Shown piece after piece: positions 11,297 to 19,651 of a stretch of DNA of 64,000 bases. Origin of the DNA: JAHECQ01 sp963775125 (GTDB lineage: Bacteria > Actinomycetota > Acidimicrobiia > Acidimicrobiales > SZUA-35); NCBI GenBank assembly GCA_963775125.1, contig CAVZHQ010000007.1:682001-746000 (forward strand), in the 5' to 3' direction. The position numbers and the translations under genes are program-made. The notes under the pieces are model-generated. The model made no database searches. It saw nothing but the letters and a program-made list of their open reading frames with translations, and was not told the origin of the DNA. Position 1 is the stretch's first letter, and each line of letters starts with the position of its first letter.

Positions 11297-11422
11297 GGGC
11301 CCGATCCTCCCACGATGGTCGAGCCCGGTACCACCCGAGCCGTTCGAGGAGCACGAGCTTCGGTCATCGCCTGGCACCCGTTCGCCGGGTACGAGGGCCT
11401 CTCCCGCTGACGGCGAACGGCG

Positions 11423-11527
11423 AACTGCAAGCTCACGCCACCCCAGCCCCGTTCTGCAAGACCGACGACCCCGACGAGGGGGCGGCGGTCTTGCAGAACG
11501 AGGGAGCGGGGGTTGGGGCTTGCAGAA
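11423..11527. repeat. Nested inverted repeat, CTGCAAG/CTTGCAG family, copy 1
   Basis: The inner arms GTTCTGCAAGACCG (11451-11464) and CGGTCTTGCAGAAC (11486-11499) are perfect 14-bp complements. They lie inside outer arms AACTGCAAGC (11423-11432) and GCTTGCAGAA (11518-11527), which match at 8 of 10. Related elements lie at 55673-55749 and 60451-60559. This copy sits between two minus-strand genes, so it is either a terminator for the upstream SDR operon or a REP-like mobile repeat. Confidence 0.75.
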
Positions 11528-11565
11528 TCGCGGTAGGAACCGCTCCGAACGCCCGGTCGGCCGGG

Positions 11566-12567
11566 TCAGAGGAAGGTGAGGGCGGTGGCTTGTTCGGACC
11601 AGGCCCACAGGCGTTGGGCCAGCGCCGGGTCGTGGCTGCGCGCATTCGACTGCACGACGATCGGGGGCCCGGCCACTTCCTTCAGCTTGGCGGGGCCGTA
11701 GTACTGGCCGCCCGTGGCTGCGGGGTCGGTGGCGGCCCGAAGCGTGGGCAGCGCGCCCATCGGCGGCCCCTGGATGATGGTGCCGATGGCCGGGCGAAGC
11801 AGGCGGAACCAGAGCGGGCGCTCGCCGTCGGATGCCAGGCGGGTCTCGGTGAGTCCCGGGTGGGCGGCGACCGACAACGGTCGGGGGCTCTCTCGGTCCG
11901 GCGGCATCGATCGATCGATGCGGCGCTGGAGCTCGTACGCGAAGAGCAGGTTGGCGAGCTTCGACCGACGGTAGGCGCCCATCGGCGTGTAGGCACCGGA
12001 GGCGGCCAGCGTCATGTCGTCGAAATCGAACGCGCCCGGCCGGTGGGCAAGGCTGGACACCGACACGACCCGAGGGGCGTCGGCGGCCAGGATCAAGGGC
12101 CAGAGCCGAGCGGTCAGAGCGAAATGGCCGAGGTGGTTGGTGGCGAGTTGGGACTCGACGCCATCGACGGTCAGGGCACGGGGTACGGCCATGATGCCGG
12201 CATTGTTGATGAGCAGATCGAGGTGGTGGTGGTCTCGTTGGACCCGCTCGGCCAGGGCGTGCGCCGAGTCGAGGACGCCGATGTCGACCAACTCGATGCT
12301 GACCGAGCCGGTCGCTCCGCTGGCCTCGATGGTGAGGGACAGGTCGTTGACCGCGGCCTCGGCGCGCTGCAGATTGCGGCACGCGAGGATGACGTGCGCC
12401 CCTCGCCGGACGAGCTCGCGCGCGGTCTCGAGGCCGATGCCGCTGTTGGCTCCGGTGATGAGGGCGACCTTGCCGGTCTGGTCCGGGATGTCAGCGTTCG
12501 ACCACTTCGTGTCCGACGAGGAGGTGTTCGACGAGGCGGTGTTCGACGAGGAGGTGTTCGACGTCAT
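11566..12567 (-). CDS. Short-chain dehydrogenase/reductase
   Basis: A 333-residue NAD(P)-dependent oxidoreductase with a Rossmann fold: TGANSGIG cofactor motif, NNAG, and catalytic S...YxxxK seen as VSVSSL and the A-Y-R-R-S-K-L segment (Y in GAYRRSK). The length and retinol-dehydrogenase-like C-terminus fit the long SDR group acting on hydrophobic alcohols or ketones. The start at 12567 overlaps the upstream stop as ATGA. The first 20 residues are an odd S/N/T-rich tail from a 15-bp tandem repeat (three copies at about 12518-12562), which may be non-functional or a slippage product. Confidence 0.88.
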   Translation of the reverse strand: MTSNTSSSNTASSNTSSSDTKWSNADIPDQTGKVALITGANSGIGLETARELVRRGAHVILACRNLQRAEAAVNDLSLTIEASGATGSVSIELVDIGVLDSAHALAERVQRDHHHLDLLINNAGIMAVPRALTVDGVESQLATNHLGHFALTARLWPLILAADAPRVVSVSSLAHRPGAFDFDDMTLAASGAYTPMGAYRRSKLANLLFAYELQRRIDRSMPPDRESPRPLSVAAHPGLTETRLASDGERPLWFRLLRPAIGTIIQGPPMGALPTLRAATDPAATGGQYYGPAKLKEVAGPPIVVQSNARSHDPALAQRLWAWSEQATALTFL

Positions 12568-13364
12568 CGGGCACCCCCGACGTGGGCGCCGGCCGTGATT
12601 CCGTAGGGCTCGGCCCAACCCAGACCGTCGACCGTGGCCCCGCGCGGGCGGTACTCGCATCCGACCCAGTCGTCGTAGCCGAGGGCGTCGAGTTGTTCGA
12701 AGAACCACGCGTGGTTGACCTCGCCCTCGTCGGGCTCGTGACGGCCGGGCAGGCTGGAGAACTGGACGTGCCCGACCACGGGCAGACAGCGTGTCAGCGA
12801 GGCCGTCAAGTCGCCCTCCTGGATCTGCAGGTGGTAGGTGTCGAACTGCAACTTCACGTTCGGCCGACCGACCTGGGCGATGACTCGTTCGGCCTGGCGG
12901 CTCGACATGAGGAGGTAGCCCGGCACGTCCCGGAGGTTCATCGGTTCGATCAGGACGTCGATGCCGGCCGGAGCCAGGCGGTCGGCCGCCCACCCGATGC
13001 GGTGGACGAATCGATCGGTGGCCTCGCCGTCGGTCGGGCAGCCGGCCATCACGTGGACGCGAGGGCAGCCCACGGTCTCGGCGTATCGGGCCGCGGTCTC
13101 GATGGAGGCGACGAACTCGTCGTCGCGACCCCGGACCGAACCGAGTCCCCGGTCACCGGCCGCAAGGTCTCCGGGAGGAGCGTTGAGGAGCACCAGTTCC
13201 ATGCTCGTGGCGTCGAGCCGACGCCTGACGTCGTCGGCTGGCGCGTCATAGGGGAATTGACATTCGACGGCAAGGAATCCACAGGCTGCGGCGGCATCGA
13301 TTCGGTCGACGAACTCGTGCTCGTGGAACATGGTCGACAGGTTCGCTGCGAACTTCGGCATCAT
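12564..13364 (-). CDS. Hydroxypyruvate isomerase-like TIM-barrel protein
   Basis: A 266-residue xylose-isomerase-like barrel resembling Hyi, which interconverts hydroxypyruvate and tartronate semialdehyde. It starts with FAANLSTMFHEHEF and has VLLNAPPGD, IEPMNLRD, KLQFDTYHLQ and GCEYRP, which supply the metal-binding Glu, Asp and His of the family. Two adjacent ATG codons (13364, 13361) are possible starts. It overlaps the SDR downstream by 4 nt. A sugar-acid epimerase role is also possible. Confidence 0.85.
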   Translation of the reverse strand: MMPKFAANLSTMFHEHEFVDRIDAAAACGFLAVECQFPYDAPADDVRRRLDATSMELVLLNAPPGDLAAGDRGLGSVRGRDDEFVASIETAARYAETVGCPRVHVMAGCPTDGEATDRFVHRIGWAADRLAPAGIDVLIEPMNLRDVPGYLLMSSRQAERVIAQVGRPNVKLQFDTYHLQIQEGDLTASLTRCLPVVGHVQFSSLPGRHEPDEGEVNHAWFFEQLDALGYDDWVGCEYRPRGATVDGLGWAEPYGITAGAHVGGAR

Positions 13365-13370
13365 CGGACC

Positions 13371-14609
13371 CTAGTGCGTCGGCTGTTCCTCGGGCGGGCG
13401 GATCGAGCGGAACTGGTGGAGGAGAAGCAGGTCGTAGATGGCCTTGAGCGTGCCCCCGATGACGAGCGGCCAACCGAAGCTGGTCTTCGAAAGCATCCAA
13501 CCGGCGAGCACCGGCGGCAGTGCGGTGGCGAGGCTGCGGGGGACGTTCGTGATGCTGGCGGCAGCAGGGCGCTCGGCCGGGGTGACGACGGCCATCACGT
13601 AGGAGTTCCGAGCAGGTACATCCATCATCGAGAAGGCCGACCGCGCCAGGAGTAGACCAATGGCCAGGCTCGGAGTGGGCACGAGCGCGGCCGCAACGAG
13701 GAAGACGTTGGCAGGCAGGTGGGTGTAGGCCATCGTGCGGATGAGGCCGATGCGATCGGCGAGGATCGGGGCCAAGAGCGTAGAGAAGGCCGAGAGCACG
13801 TTGGCTCCGAAGAAGACCGCTCCGGACAAGGCAAGCGAGATGCCGTGACGCCGTTCGAGCCAGAGCACGAGGAGGGCGGTCAGCGCGAAGCCTCCGCCGA
13901 AGGAGTCGAGGCTGAAGAGTGCGGCCAGGCGGTACACCACCGCCCGCGATGGACCAAGGGCGACATTGGCCGATGTGTGATGGTCGATGTCGGCGGACAG
14001 CGACCGGTAGCGGAAGAGGAGCAGGACACCGAGGAAGGCGTAGACCACGAACGCGAGCCGCAGCGTGGATGACCCGGTATCGATGAGGCCCAGCCCACCG
14101 GCCGCGGCCGCACCGAGGGCAGCGAGGAGCGTGCCGATGAGGCTGTACTGAGCGAACAATGCGGTGCGACCCGACGCGGGTGCGGCCTCGGCCAGCAGCG
14201 CCTGCTCGGTCGGGAGGAACACGCTCACATCACCACCGCTCGGGTTGAGCGTGCCGAGGAGTCCGACGATCGCCAGCGGCCAGAAGCCCGTGAGAAGAGC
14301 GAAACCAAGACCGGTGACGATCATGAGCGCCGAGGCGAGGGAGAGCAGGCGTTTGCGTGGCACGGTGCCGGCCTTGAGGCCGACGCCCAGCGTGAGGGCA
14401 GCCGAACCCAGGAGCATCAACGTGATGACGACCCCGATCTGAAGGTCGGAAAGTCCGATGGCGGTCAGATAGACGGCAAGGACGACGCTGGTCAGTCCGT
14501 CGCCGAAGGCACGAAGCGCGCGGGTCTGGACCAGCAGGCGGCCATCGGCCGTTACCAGCTGCGCCCGATCTCGATGTGACCCCTCACGCCCAGGCCGTGC
14601 CGTAGGCAT
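13371..14609 (-). CDS. Major facilitator superfamily transporter
   Basis: A 412-residue integral membrane protein with about 12 hydrophobic segments (for example LTSVVLAVYLTAIGL, IVGLLGTLNPSGG, FALTALLVLWL, NVFLVAAALVP). It resembles MFS exporters that begin RALRAFGDG. The start is uncertain: ATG 14609 is used because no ATG or GTG lies between the nitroreductase stop and the first helix; it overlaps that gene by 26 nt. Substrate unknown. Confidence 0.8.
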   Translation of the reverse strand: MPTARPGREGSHRDRAQLVTADGRLLVQTRALRAFGDGLTSVVLAVYLTAIGLSDLQIGVVITLMLLGSAALTLGVGLKAGTVPRKRLLSLASALMIVTGLGFALLTGFWPLAIVGLLGTLNPSGGDVSVFLPTEQALLAEAAPASGRTALFAQYSLIGTLLAALGAAAAGGLGLIDTGSSTLRLAFVVYAFLGVLLLFRYRSLSADIDHHTSANVALGPSRAVVYRLAALFSLDSFGGGFALTALLVLWLERRHGISLALSGAVFFGANVLSAFSTLLAPILADRIGLIRTMAYTHLPANVFLVAAALVPTPSLAIGLLLARSAFSMMDVPARNSYVMAVVTPAERPAAASITNVPRSLATALPPVLAGWMLSKTSFGWPLVIGGTLKAIYDLLLLHQFRSIRPPEEQPTH

Positions 14610-15240
14610 CGTCGAACGCGAGCGCGGACGGAGGCTGACGGGTGATGGGCCCATGACCTCCGCCGAGGGGGTAGCCGATCGGGACCATGGCCAGCGTTGC
14701 CCACCCAGCGGGAATGTCGAGGGCTTCGAGCACGAGCGGTTCCTGGATGCAGTGCAGCGTGGTGAGCGTGCAACCCAGTCCCTCTTCACGACAGGCCAGC
14801 ATGGTGTTCTGTACCGCGGTGTAGACCGAGCCTCCGCCCACCATCGAGACGCGGTCGAGTTTCGCGTCGGTGATGGCCATGAACTTCGGGTTGGCGATGA
14901 ACATGAGAATGACGGGAGCTTGGGCGAGGTTGGCGGCCAGATGGTCGCCCGCGGCGAGCGTGCGGGACAGCTTCTCCTTGTCGGCGCCGATGGGCAGCGT
15001 CTCGAGCCTCGCCCGGTTGGCCGCGGTGTAGTTGTGCCATTCGGGCTCGTAGATGGCCTGGAGTTTGGCCTTGCGTTCCGGGCTTCGGACCACGATCACC
15101 CGCCACGGTTGAACGTTGCCGCCGGTCGGCGCCCAGCACGCCGCCTGCAGTACCCGTTCGATGACGTCGTGGGGGATGGGGTCGGGGCGGAGCCGGCGAA
15201 CGGCTCGGAGGGTGCTCATCGCTTCGTAGAGCTCGGTCAT
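14584..15240 (-). CDS. Nitroreductase family flavoprotein
   Basis: A 218-residue FMN-dependent reductase of the nitroreductase fold. The N-terminal R-A-V-R-R-L motif and the CWAPTGGNVQPWRVIVV segment form the FMN site. GCTLTTLHCIQEPLV and the C-terminal P-I-G-Y-P-L-G-G box are also typical. Possible substrates are nitroaromatics, enones or flavins. It overlaps the DsbA-like gene upstream by 4 nt (ATGA). Confidence 0.9.
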   Translation of the reverse strand: MTELYEAMSTLRAVRRLRPDPIPHDVIERVLQAACWAPTGGNVQPWRVIVVRSPERKAKLQAIYEPEWHNYTAANRARLETLPIGADKEKLSRTLAAGDHLAANLAQAPVILMFIANPKFMAITDAKLDRVSMVGGGSVYTAVQNTMLACREEGLGCTLTTLHCIQEPLVLEALDIPAGWATLAMVPIGYPLGGGHGPITRQPPSALAFDDAYGTAWA

Positions 15241-15983
15241 TGCGGGCTGGCCTCCTGGTGGGTGTATGCGTGCTGCTCGAATTGGATCGTCTGGCCGCGG
15301 TTGATGCTGATCCAGTCGCGGGCCTCGAGGTAGGGGCGGAACGTGGCGGTGATTGCCTGGTGATCGGCGGCGGTCTTCGGCCGCTGCAGTTCGTACAGGT
15401 GAGGGAACTCGGTCCACGCCTCGACGGCGTGCCAGAGGCGGAGCGCGGCCGCTCCGGTCGGTGGATCGATCAGCACCGGTCCGAACAGGCAGTGACCCGC
15501 AGCGTCAGCCGGCTCGTCGGAACGGTAGGCGAAGAGCGTCGGAACGCCGTAGCCGCCCGTGTCGACGACCCGGCGGTGATCGGCGAGGACTTCGTCGTGG
15601 GTCGTGGAGTCGGCGAGCGCGTGGTCGACGACGAGAGGATCGAGCCCAATTTCTTCGAGGAGGTGACGAGCAACGTCGGGCTCGTGGGGCTTGTGGCCTT
15701 CTTCGTGAAGCGCGCGACCGGCCCGCTCGTACCAGCGGCCGCAGTCGTCGTTGCTCGACCGGCGAAGCAGTGCTCCGATCCTCATCATCGACCAGCCGTA
15801 GGACCATGAGCGTTCCCAGGGATGCTTCTTGCCTTCGACGAGGTTGATCTCCTCGAGGCTGAAGAATCGCCAGTCGATCGGCAGTCCGGTCTGCGTTTGG
15901 ACGTCCCGGATCCAGTTGGCCGTTTGATAGGCGTAGGGGCACAGGATGTCGAAGTGGAAGTCGATCCGGGCGACGCTGCTCAT
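15237..15983 (-). CDS. DsbA-family / 2-hydroxychromene-2-carboxylate isomerase-like protein
   Basis: A 248-residue thioredoxin-fold protein with an inserted helical domain. The active-site region reads FHFDILCPYAYQTANW, a single-cysteine C-P-Y variant rather than CxxC, as in FrnE-like and glutathione- or mycothiol-dependent isomerases. The cis-proline segment is GVPTLF. It lies one gene from the redoxin selenoprotein candidate, so both may act on thiols in the same process; that link is inference. Confidence 0.82.
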   Translation of the reverse strand: MSSVARIDFHFDILCPYAYQTANWIRDVQTQTGLPIDWRFFSLEEINLVEGKKHPWERSWSYGWSMMRIGALLRRSSNDDCGRWYERAGRALHEEGHKPHEPDVARHLLEEIGLDPLVVDHALADSTTHDEVLADHRRVVDTGGYGVPTLFAYRSDEPADAAGHCLFGPVLIDPPTGAAALRLWHAVEAWTEFPHLYELQRPKTAADHQAITATFRPYLEARDWISINRGQTIQFEQHAYTHQEASPQ

Positions 15984-15992
15984 CGGCGGACC

Positions 15993-17183
15993 CTAACGCA
16001 GAACGGTGTCCGGCAGGTCCTTGAGCGCCCAGCTCGGTCTGGCCAACCAGGCCCCGACGAGCACGATGGCCGCCATGGTGAACGCGCACGCAAGGTAGGC
16101 AACCTGACGGCCCCACGCCTCGTAGACGAAACCGGCGGCGAAGGCGGTGACGCCGCCGGTCAGTGTTTGGGCGCCGCCGAGCAGGCCTTGAGCCCCGGCC
16201 TGGCGCTCGGCCGGCACGACCATGCCGGCGGCCACGCTCGTGCTGCTGACTGTCAGACCGTCGTTGATGGAATGGAACAGGGCAACGATGACCATGAGGA
16301 TGCCGCTGGGCATGAAGCCGTAGAGCGCCATGAACCCGGCCCCGGCAAGCAGGCCGTAGGTGCCGACTCGGAACGGGCCGACGCGTTGGGCCATGCGGCC
16401 ACCCCGAGCAGCCAGGAACAGCATCGGCAACGCGAACACCGTGATCCCGATGTTGGCGATGAGGTCGGAGGCGCCGATGTCATCGAGCACCAACGCCCAC
16501 AGCGAATCGAAGACGCCGATCATGACGAACACCGCCGTCGCCATGACCACCGCTCCCGCAAACGGACGGTTGGACAACAGGTCGAAGGCGAATCGCTCCC
16601 GCGGGACATCACTGGTCTCCACGACATGGACGCGGGCGACGAGACCGGCCGACAGGACGCCGAGCGCAGCAATGAACAGGAACGGGGAGCGAAGCCCGAG
16701 GAGCGGCACCAGCAAGGCGGAGACGAGGGGACCGATGGCGAAGCCGGTGACGTCGGCCGCCAGCAGTTTCCCGAGACTGTCGCCGATGCTGTCGCGGTTG
16801 GCGAGAATCACGATGCGACGCATGGCCGGATTGGCCATGCCGATGCCAAGTCCCATGATCAGGCGTCCGATGAGCAGCGCGGGCAACGTCTCCCCGAAGC
16901 CCATCAGCACCAGACCAATGGCGTTGACGGCAATGCCCAGGTAGACGAGCAGCCGCGCGTGGCCGCGATCAGCGAGCGGCGCAACCGTGACCTGAGCGAG
17001 GAACGAGGTGAGGAAGCCGACACCGACCACCGCGCCGAGGCCGGTCTCGCTGATGCCGTAGGTGTTGTGGAAGTCGTCGAGGACGGTGAAGATCACCCCG
17101 TAGCCGCAAGCCAGGAGGCCGCTGAGGAAGCAGAATGTCCAGACGACCTCGCGGGCCTGGCGTGCACTGGCGGGGTCGGTCAC
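15993..17183 (-). CDS. Major facilitator superfamily transporter
   Basis: A 396-residue permease with about 12 membrane segments. The MFS loop motif appears as PLADRGHARLLVYLG after helix 2, and GRLIMGLGIGMANPAMRR resembles the antiporter-type region of helix 4-5. A GTG start at 17183 follows the redoxin stop (17193) by 9 nt, so the two are probably co-transcribed. Substrate unknown. Confidence 0.87.
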   Translation of the reverse strand: MTDPASARQAREVVWTFCFLSGLLACGYGVIFTVLDDFHNTYGISETGLGAVVGVGFLTSFLAQVTVAPLADRGHARLLVYLGIAVNAIGLVLMGFGETLPALLIGRLIMGLGIGMANPAMRRIVILANRDSIGDSLGKLLAADVTGFAIGPLVSALLVPLLGLRSPFLFIAALGVLSAGLVARVHVVETSDVPRERFAFDLLSNRPFAGAVVMATAVFVMIGVFDSLWALVLDDIGASDLIANIGITVFALPMLFLAARGGRMAQRVGPFRVGTYGLLAGAGFMALYGFMPSGILMVIVALFHSINDGLTVSSTSVAAGMVVPAERQAGAQGLLGGAQTLTGGVTAFAAGFVYEAWGRQVAYLACAFTMAAIVLVGAWLARPSWALKDLPDTVLR

Positions 17184-17192
17184 CCCGGCAGG

Positions 17193-18290
17193 CTAGGGGG
17201 TGAACGGCCGGTAGTAGTTCTCGGCGCCGAAGGATCGGACCTCGGTGAGCCAGTCGCTGTCGTAGGGCCACGCGTCGGGGTCGTCCTCGGCCGGGCCCTG
17301 CCAGAAGCGGGCCAGCGGCCCATCGACGGACGGTTCGAGCGACCAGGCCTGCCGCTTGTAGGAGAAGTTGTCGGGAACGAGGCGATGTGCTTCACGGAAA
17401 TGAGGCACCGCGGACGCATGGTCCCCGATCTGCTCCAGGTGAGCTGCCAACTCGAAATGCGCCTGGCCGCGCGCCGCATCGGCGTTACGCGGCTCCGAGC
17501 GTTCGACGACCTGGTCCGGACTGAGGGCATAGGGGCTGGAGCTGCCGTTGGCGACCCAGTCCCGGAGCGCTGCGCCGTAGGCGTCGGCGTCGGTCTGGAT
17601 TCTCGAGGCCTCGGTGAAGATGTCGACCATGTGCTGGGGAAGGGCGTCGGGCCCCGCACCGGGACGCTCGGAGCGTTTGGGGGCGGGCGCAGTTTCTGCC
17701 GGGCGGACGATCATGCCGTCCTCGTCGATCCAGACCCCGTTCGGGATGTTGACGACCCCGAAGCGTTCGGCGACTGCGTGGTGGGTATCGATCAGCGACG
17801 GGTGTGACGGGCGGGCGGCCTCGATGAAGGGTCGACAGGCCTCGATCCCGGCCGTGTCGATGCCGACGGTCACGATCTCGAGACCGAAGGGGTTGAGTTC
17901 GGTGCGCAGTTCCTGCCACACGGGCAGGTCACGGGCGCAGCCTCAATAGGGCGCCCACGCGACCAGCAGCACCTTCTGTCCTCGCAGCGACGACAGCCGG
18001 AACAGGTTGCCGTCGAGGTCGGGCAGTTCGAGCTCGGGAGCCTCGGCACTGACCAGCGTGCGTTCGTTGCCCGACCACGGCCCGAGCGACCAGAGCCCCA
18101 ACGCTTCGTCGTGGACGAGGGGAAGGCCCATCTGGGAGGCGAGGTCGGCAACATCGACGGTCGGGGCGTTGGAGTCGTGGTTCCGCAGCGGAATGCAAAC
18201 CTCGCCTCGACAGGCACCTTCGGGCTTGAGTTGCCACCCGGTCCCGGCCTCGAACGCGGCCCGCTCGACGGTCAGTTGGTCAAGAATCAT
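17193..18290 (-). CDS. Redoxin (ResA/AhpC-TSA-like) candidate selenoprotein, in-frame TGA read as Sec116
   Basis: A 365-residue protein if the TGA at 17943-17945 is read as selenocysteine. Residues 1-115 include GTGWQLKPEGACRGEVCIPL and a redoxin start (ELPDLDGNLFRLSSLRGQKV). The active site reads VAWAPY-U-G-C-ARDLPVWQEL, so Sec116 takes the place of the redox cysteine and Cys118 is the partner. The same frame continues through FGLEIVTVGID, NIPNGVWIDEDG and a helical repeat-like tail (HFELAAHLEQIGDHASAVPHF). A SECIS-like hairpin lies at 17903-17939. Expected role: thiol or peroxide redox chemistry. There is no clear Shine-Dalgarno sequence; the start is 9 nt past the CoA-transferase stop, so coupling is likely. 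The alternative is a Cys codon mutated or miscalled to TGA. No sel genes are in the window. Confidence 0.85.
17903..17939 (-). promoter_or_regulatory. Bacterial SECIS-like hairpin downstream of in-frame TGA
   Basis: On the mRNA the upper stem CCUGCC/GGCAGG (17923-17928 with 17912-17917) is a perfect 6-bp helix closed by the 5-nt loop CGUGU. The loop begins 20 nt after the UGA and has G as its second base, as expected for SelB-dependent recoding. A lower stem UGCGC/GCGCA (17935-17939 with 17903-17907) adds five pairs, separated from the upper stem by an internal loop of 6 and 4 nt. The function is inferred from position and shape. Confidence 0.75.
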
Positions 18291-18299
18291 GGGGGGACG

Positions 18300-19622
18300 T
18301 TAGCCCAGGGCTTCGTGGAACGTCGGGTCGGCGATGGCTCGCAACGCCTCGGCCCGCTGGCGCAGCGACCGGCCCCACAACTCGGCGACCCCATGCTCGG
18401 TCACGACGGTGTCGATCAGGTAGCGGGGCACCGTCACGGTTGCTCCGGCAGGCAGTTGCCGCACGATGCGCGAGCTCTTGCCTCCCGCCGCGGTGGAGGG
18501 GAGGGCGATGACTGACCGGGACCCGGGCGACTGGGACACCGCAATGGCGTAGTCGGGTTGTCCGCCCGGACCCGACAGCAGCCGGTTCCCGGCCATTTCT
18601 GCGTTGACCGAACCGTCGAGCGCGATCTCGATGGCCGAGTTGATGGCGACGAGACCCGTCATCTGCTTGAGGATCTCGGACCCGTGCGTGAGCGACGCAG
18701 GGAGCATGAGAATCTCCGGGTTCCGATGCATGAAATCGAACAAGGGTCGGGTACCGAAGCCGAGCCCGACGGTGATCTTGCCCGGCCACAGCGGCTTGGT
18801 GGATCCGTTGATGGCTCCGCTCGCGTGCAGGGTGACGGCCGAATCACCGAGCATGCCACTATGGATGCCGAGGTTCCGGCGGGTCGAGAGCGAACCGAGG
18901 ACGGCCTCGGGCAGGGCACCGATGCCGAATTGGAGGATCGAGCCGTCGGGGATCAGCTCGATGACCCGAGCGGCGATCTTGCGGGTGGTGTCGTCGATGA
19001 ACGGCGGGGGCATCTCGACCAGGGCGTGCTCGCCGTCGACGAAGAAGTCGACTTCGTCGCGTTCGATCTCGCCGGCGCCGAAGGTGTAGGGCATGTGCGG
19101 ATTGACCTGTGCGATGACGATGGGCGCCTGCGCCATCACCTCGATGGGAGTGGCGACGCCGACCCCGAGACTGAAGCGGCCGTCCGGACCGGGCGGGCTG
19201 ACGTGGATGATGGCGACGTCAATCGGGATCGGCCCGGTGCGTGCCAACAGGTCGCCCCACTGGCGGAGGCTGGAGGGTACGACGTCCATTGCGCCGGCCT
19301 CGGCCATCACCGCGGTGGCCCGGCTCGGCTGCAGGCTCAGCAGCCGGAACGGTTCGTTCGGATGATCGAAGAGCGGGATTGCCTCGACCAGGTACTCCGT
19401 CACCACCTCGAGCGAGGTCCATCGATGGCGCTCGTCGACCATGGCGTTCAGCATCGAGACCGGCACGCCGGACCCGGAAGGGAAGTAGACACGGGCGTTG
19501 TCGGCGATGGCGTCGAGTGCCGTGGCCATGGAGACCGCAGCGCCCGCTCGGCCGCGAACCTGAGGACGTGGAACCGATGATGCATCGTTGAAACCACGAG
19601 TGTCGGCGGAGCCAGAAGTCAT
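18300..19622 (-). CDS. Acetyl-CoA hydrolase / 4-hydroxybutyrate CoA-transferase family protein
   Basis: A 440-residue class I-type CoA-transferase that would move CoA between a carboxylic acid and acetyl- or another acyl-CoA. Recognisable parts are VYFPSGSGVPVSMLNA, IDVAIIHVSPPGPDGRFSLG, LQFGIGALPEAVLG, LGIHSGMLGDSAV and the C-terminal AINSAIEIALDGSVNAE followed by GGQPDYAIA. First gene of the minus-strand run that continues into the redoxin. It is divergent from the luciferase-like gene at 19652 with only 29 nt between starts, so the promoters must overlap. Confidence 0.88.
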   Translation of the reverse strand: MTSGSADTRGFNDASSVPRPQVRGRAGAAVSMATALDAIADNARVYFPSGSGVPVSMLNAMVDERHRWTSLEVVTEYLVEAIPLFDHPNEPFRLLSLQPSRATAVMAEAGAMDVVPSSLRQWGDLLARTGPIPIDVAIIHVSPPGPDGRFSLGVGVATPIEVMAQAPIVIAQVNPHMPYTFGAGEIERDEVDFFVDGEHALVEMPPPFIDDTTRKIAARVIELIPDGSILQFGIGALPEAVLGSLSTRRNLGIHSGMLGDSAVTLHASGAINGSTKPLWPGKITVGLGFGTRPLFDFMHRNPEILMLPASLTHGSEILKQMTGLVAINSAIEIALDGSVNAEMAGNRLLSGPGGQPDYAIAVSQSPGSRSVIALPSTAAGGKSSRIVRQLPAGATVTVPRYLIDTVVTEHGVAELWGRSLRQRAEALRAIADPTFHEALG

Positions 19623-19651
19623 GGCCAGAGTTTGCCCGTAACGTCACCGCC

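Noticed and set aside
11297..12382. Long upstream extension of the luciferase-like frame (10244 gene) across the SDR gene
   Set aside because: Low-complexity R/P/H-rich translation antisense-frame to a clear SDR; family start is at 11296.
12518..12562. 15-bp repeats considered as a CRISPR or binding-site array
   Set aside because: They are inside the SDR coding sequence, in frame, and encode a simple S/N/T tail with no spacers.
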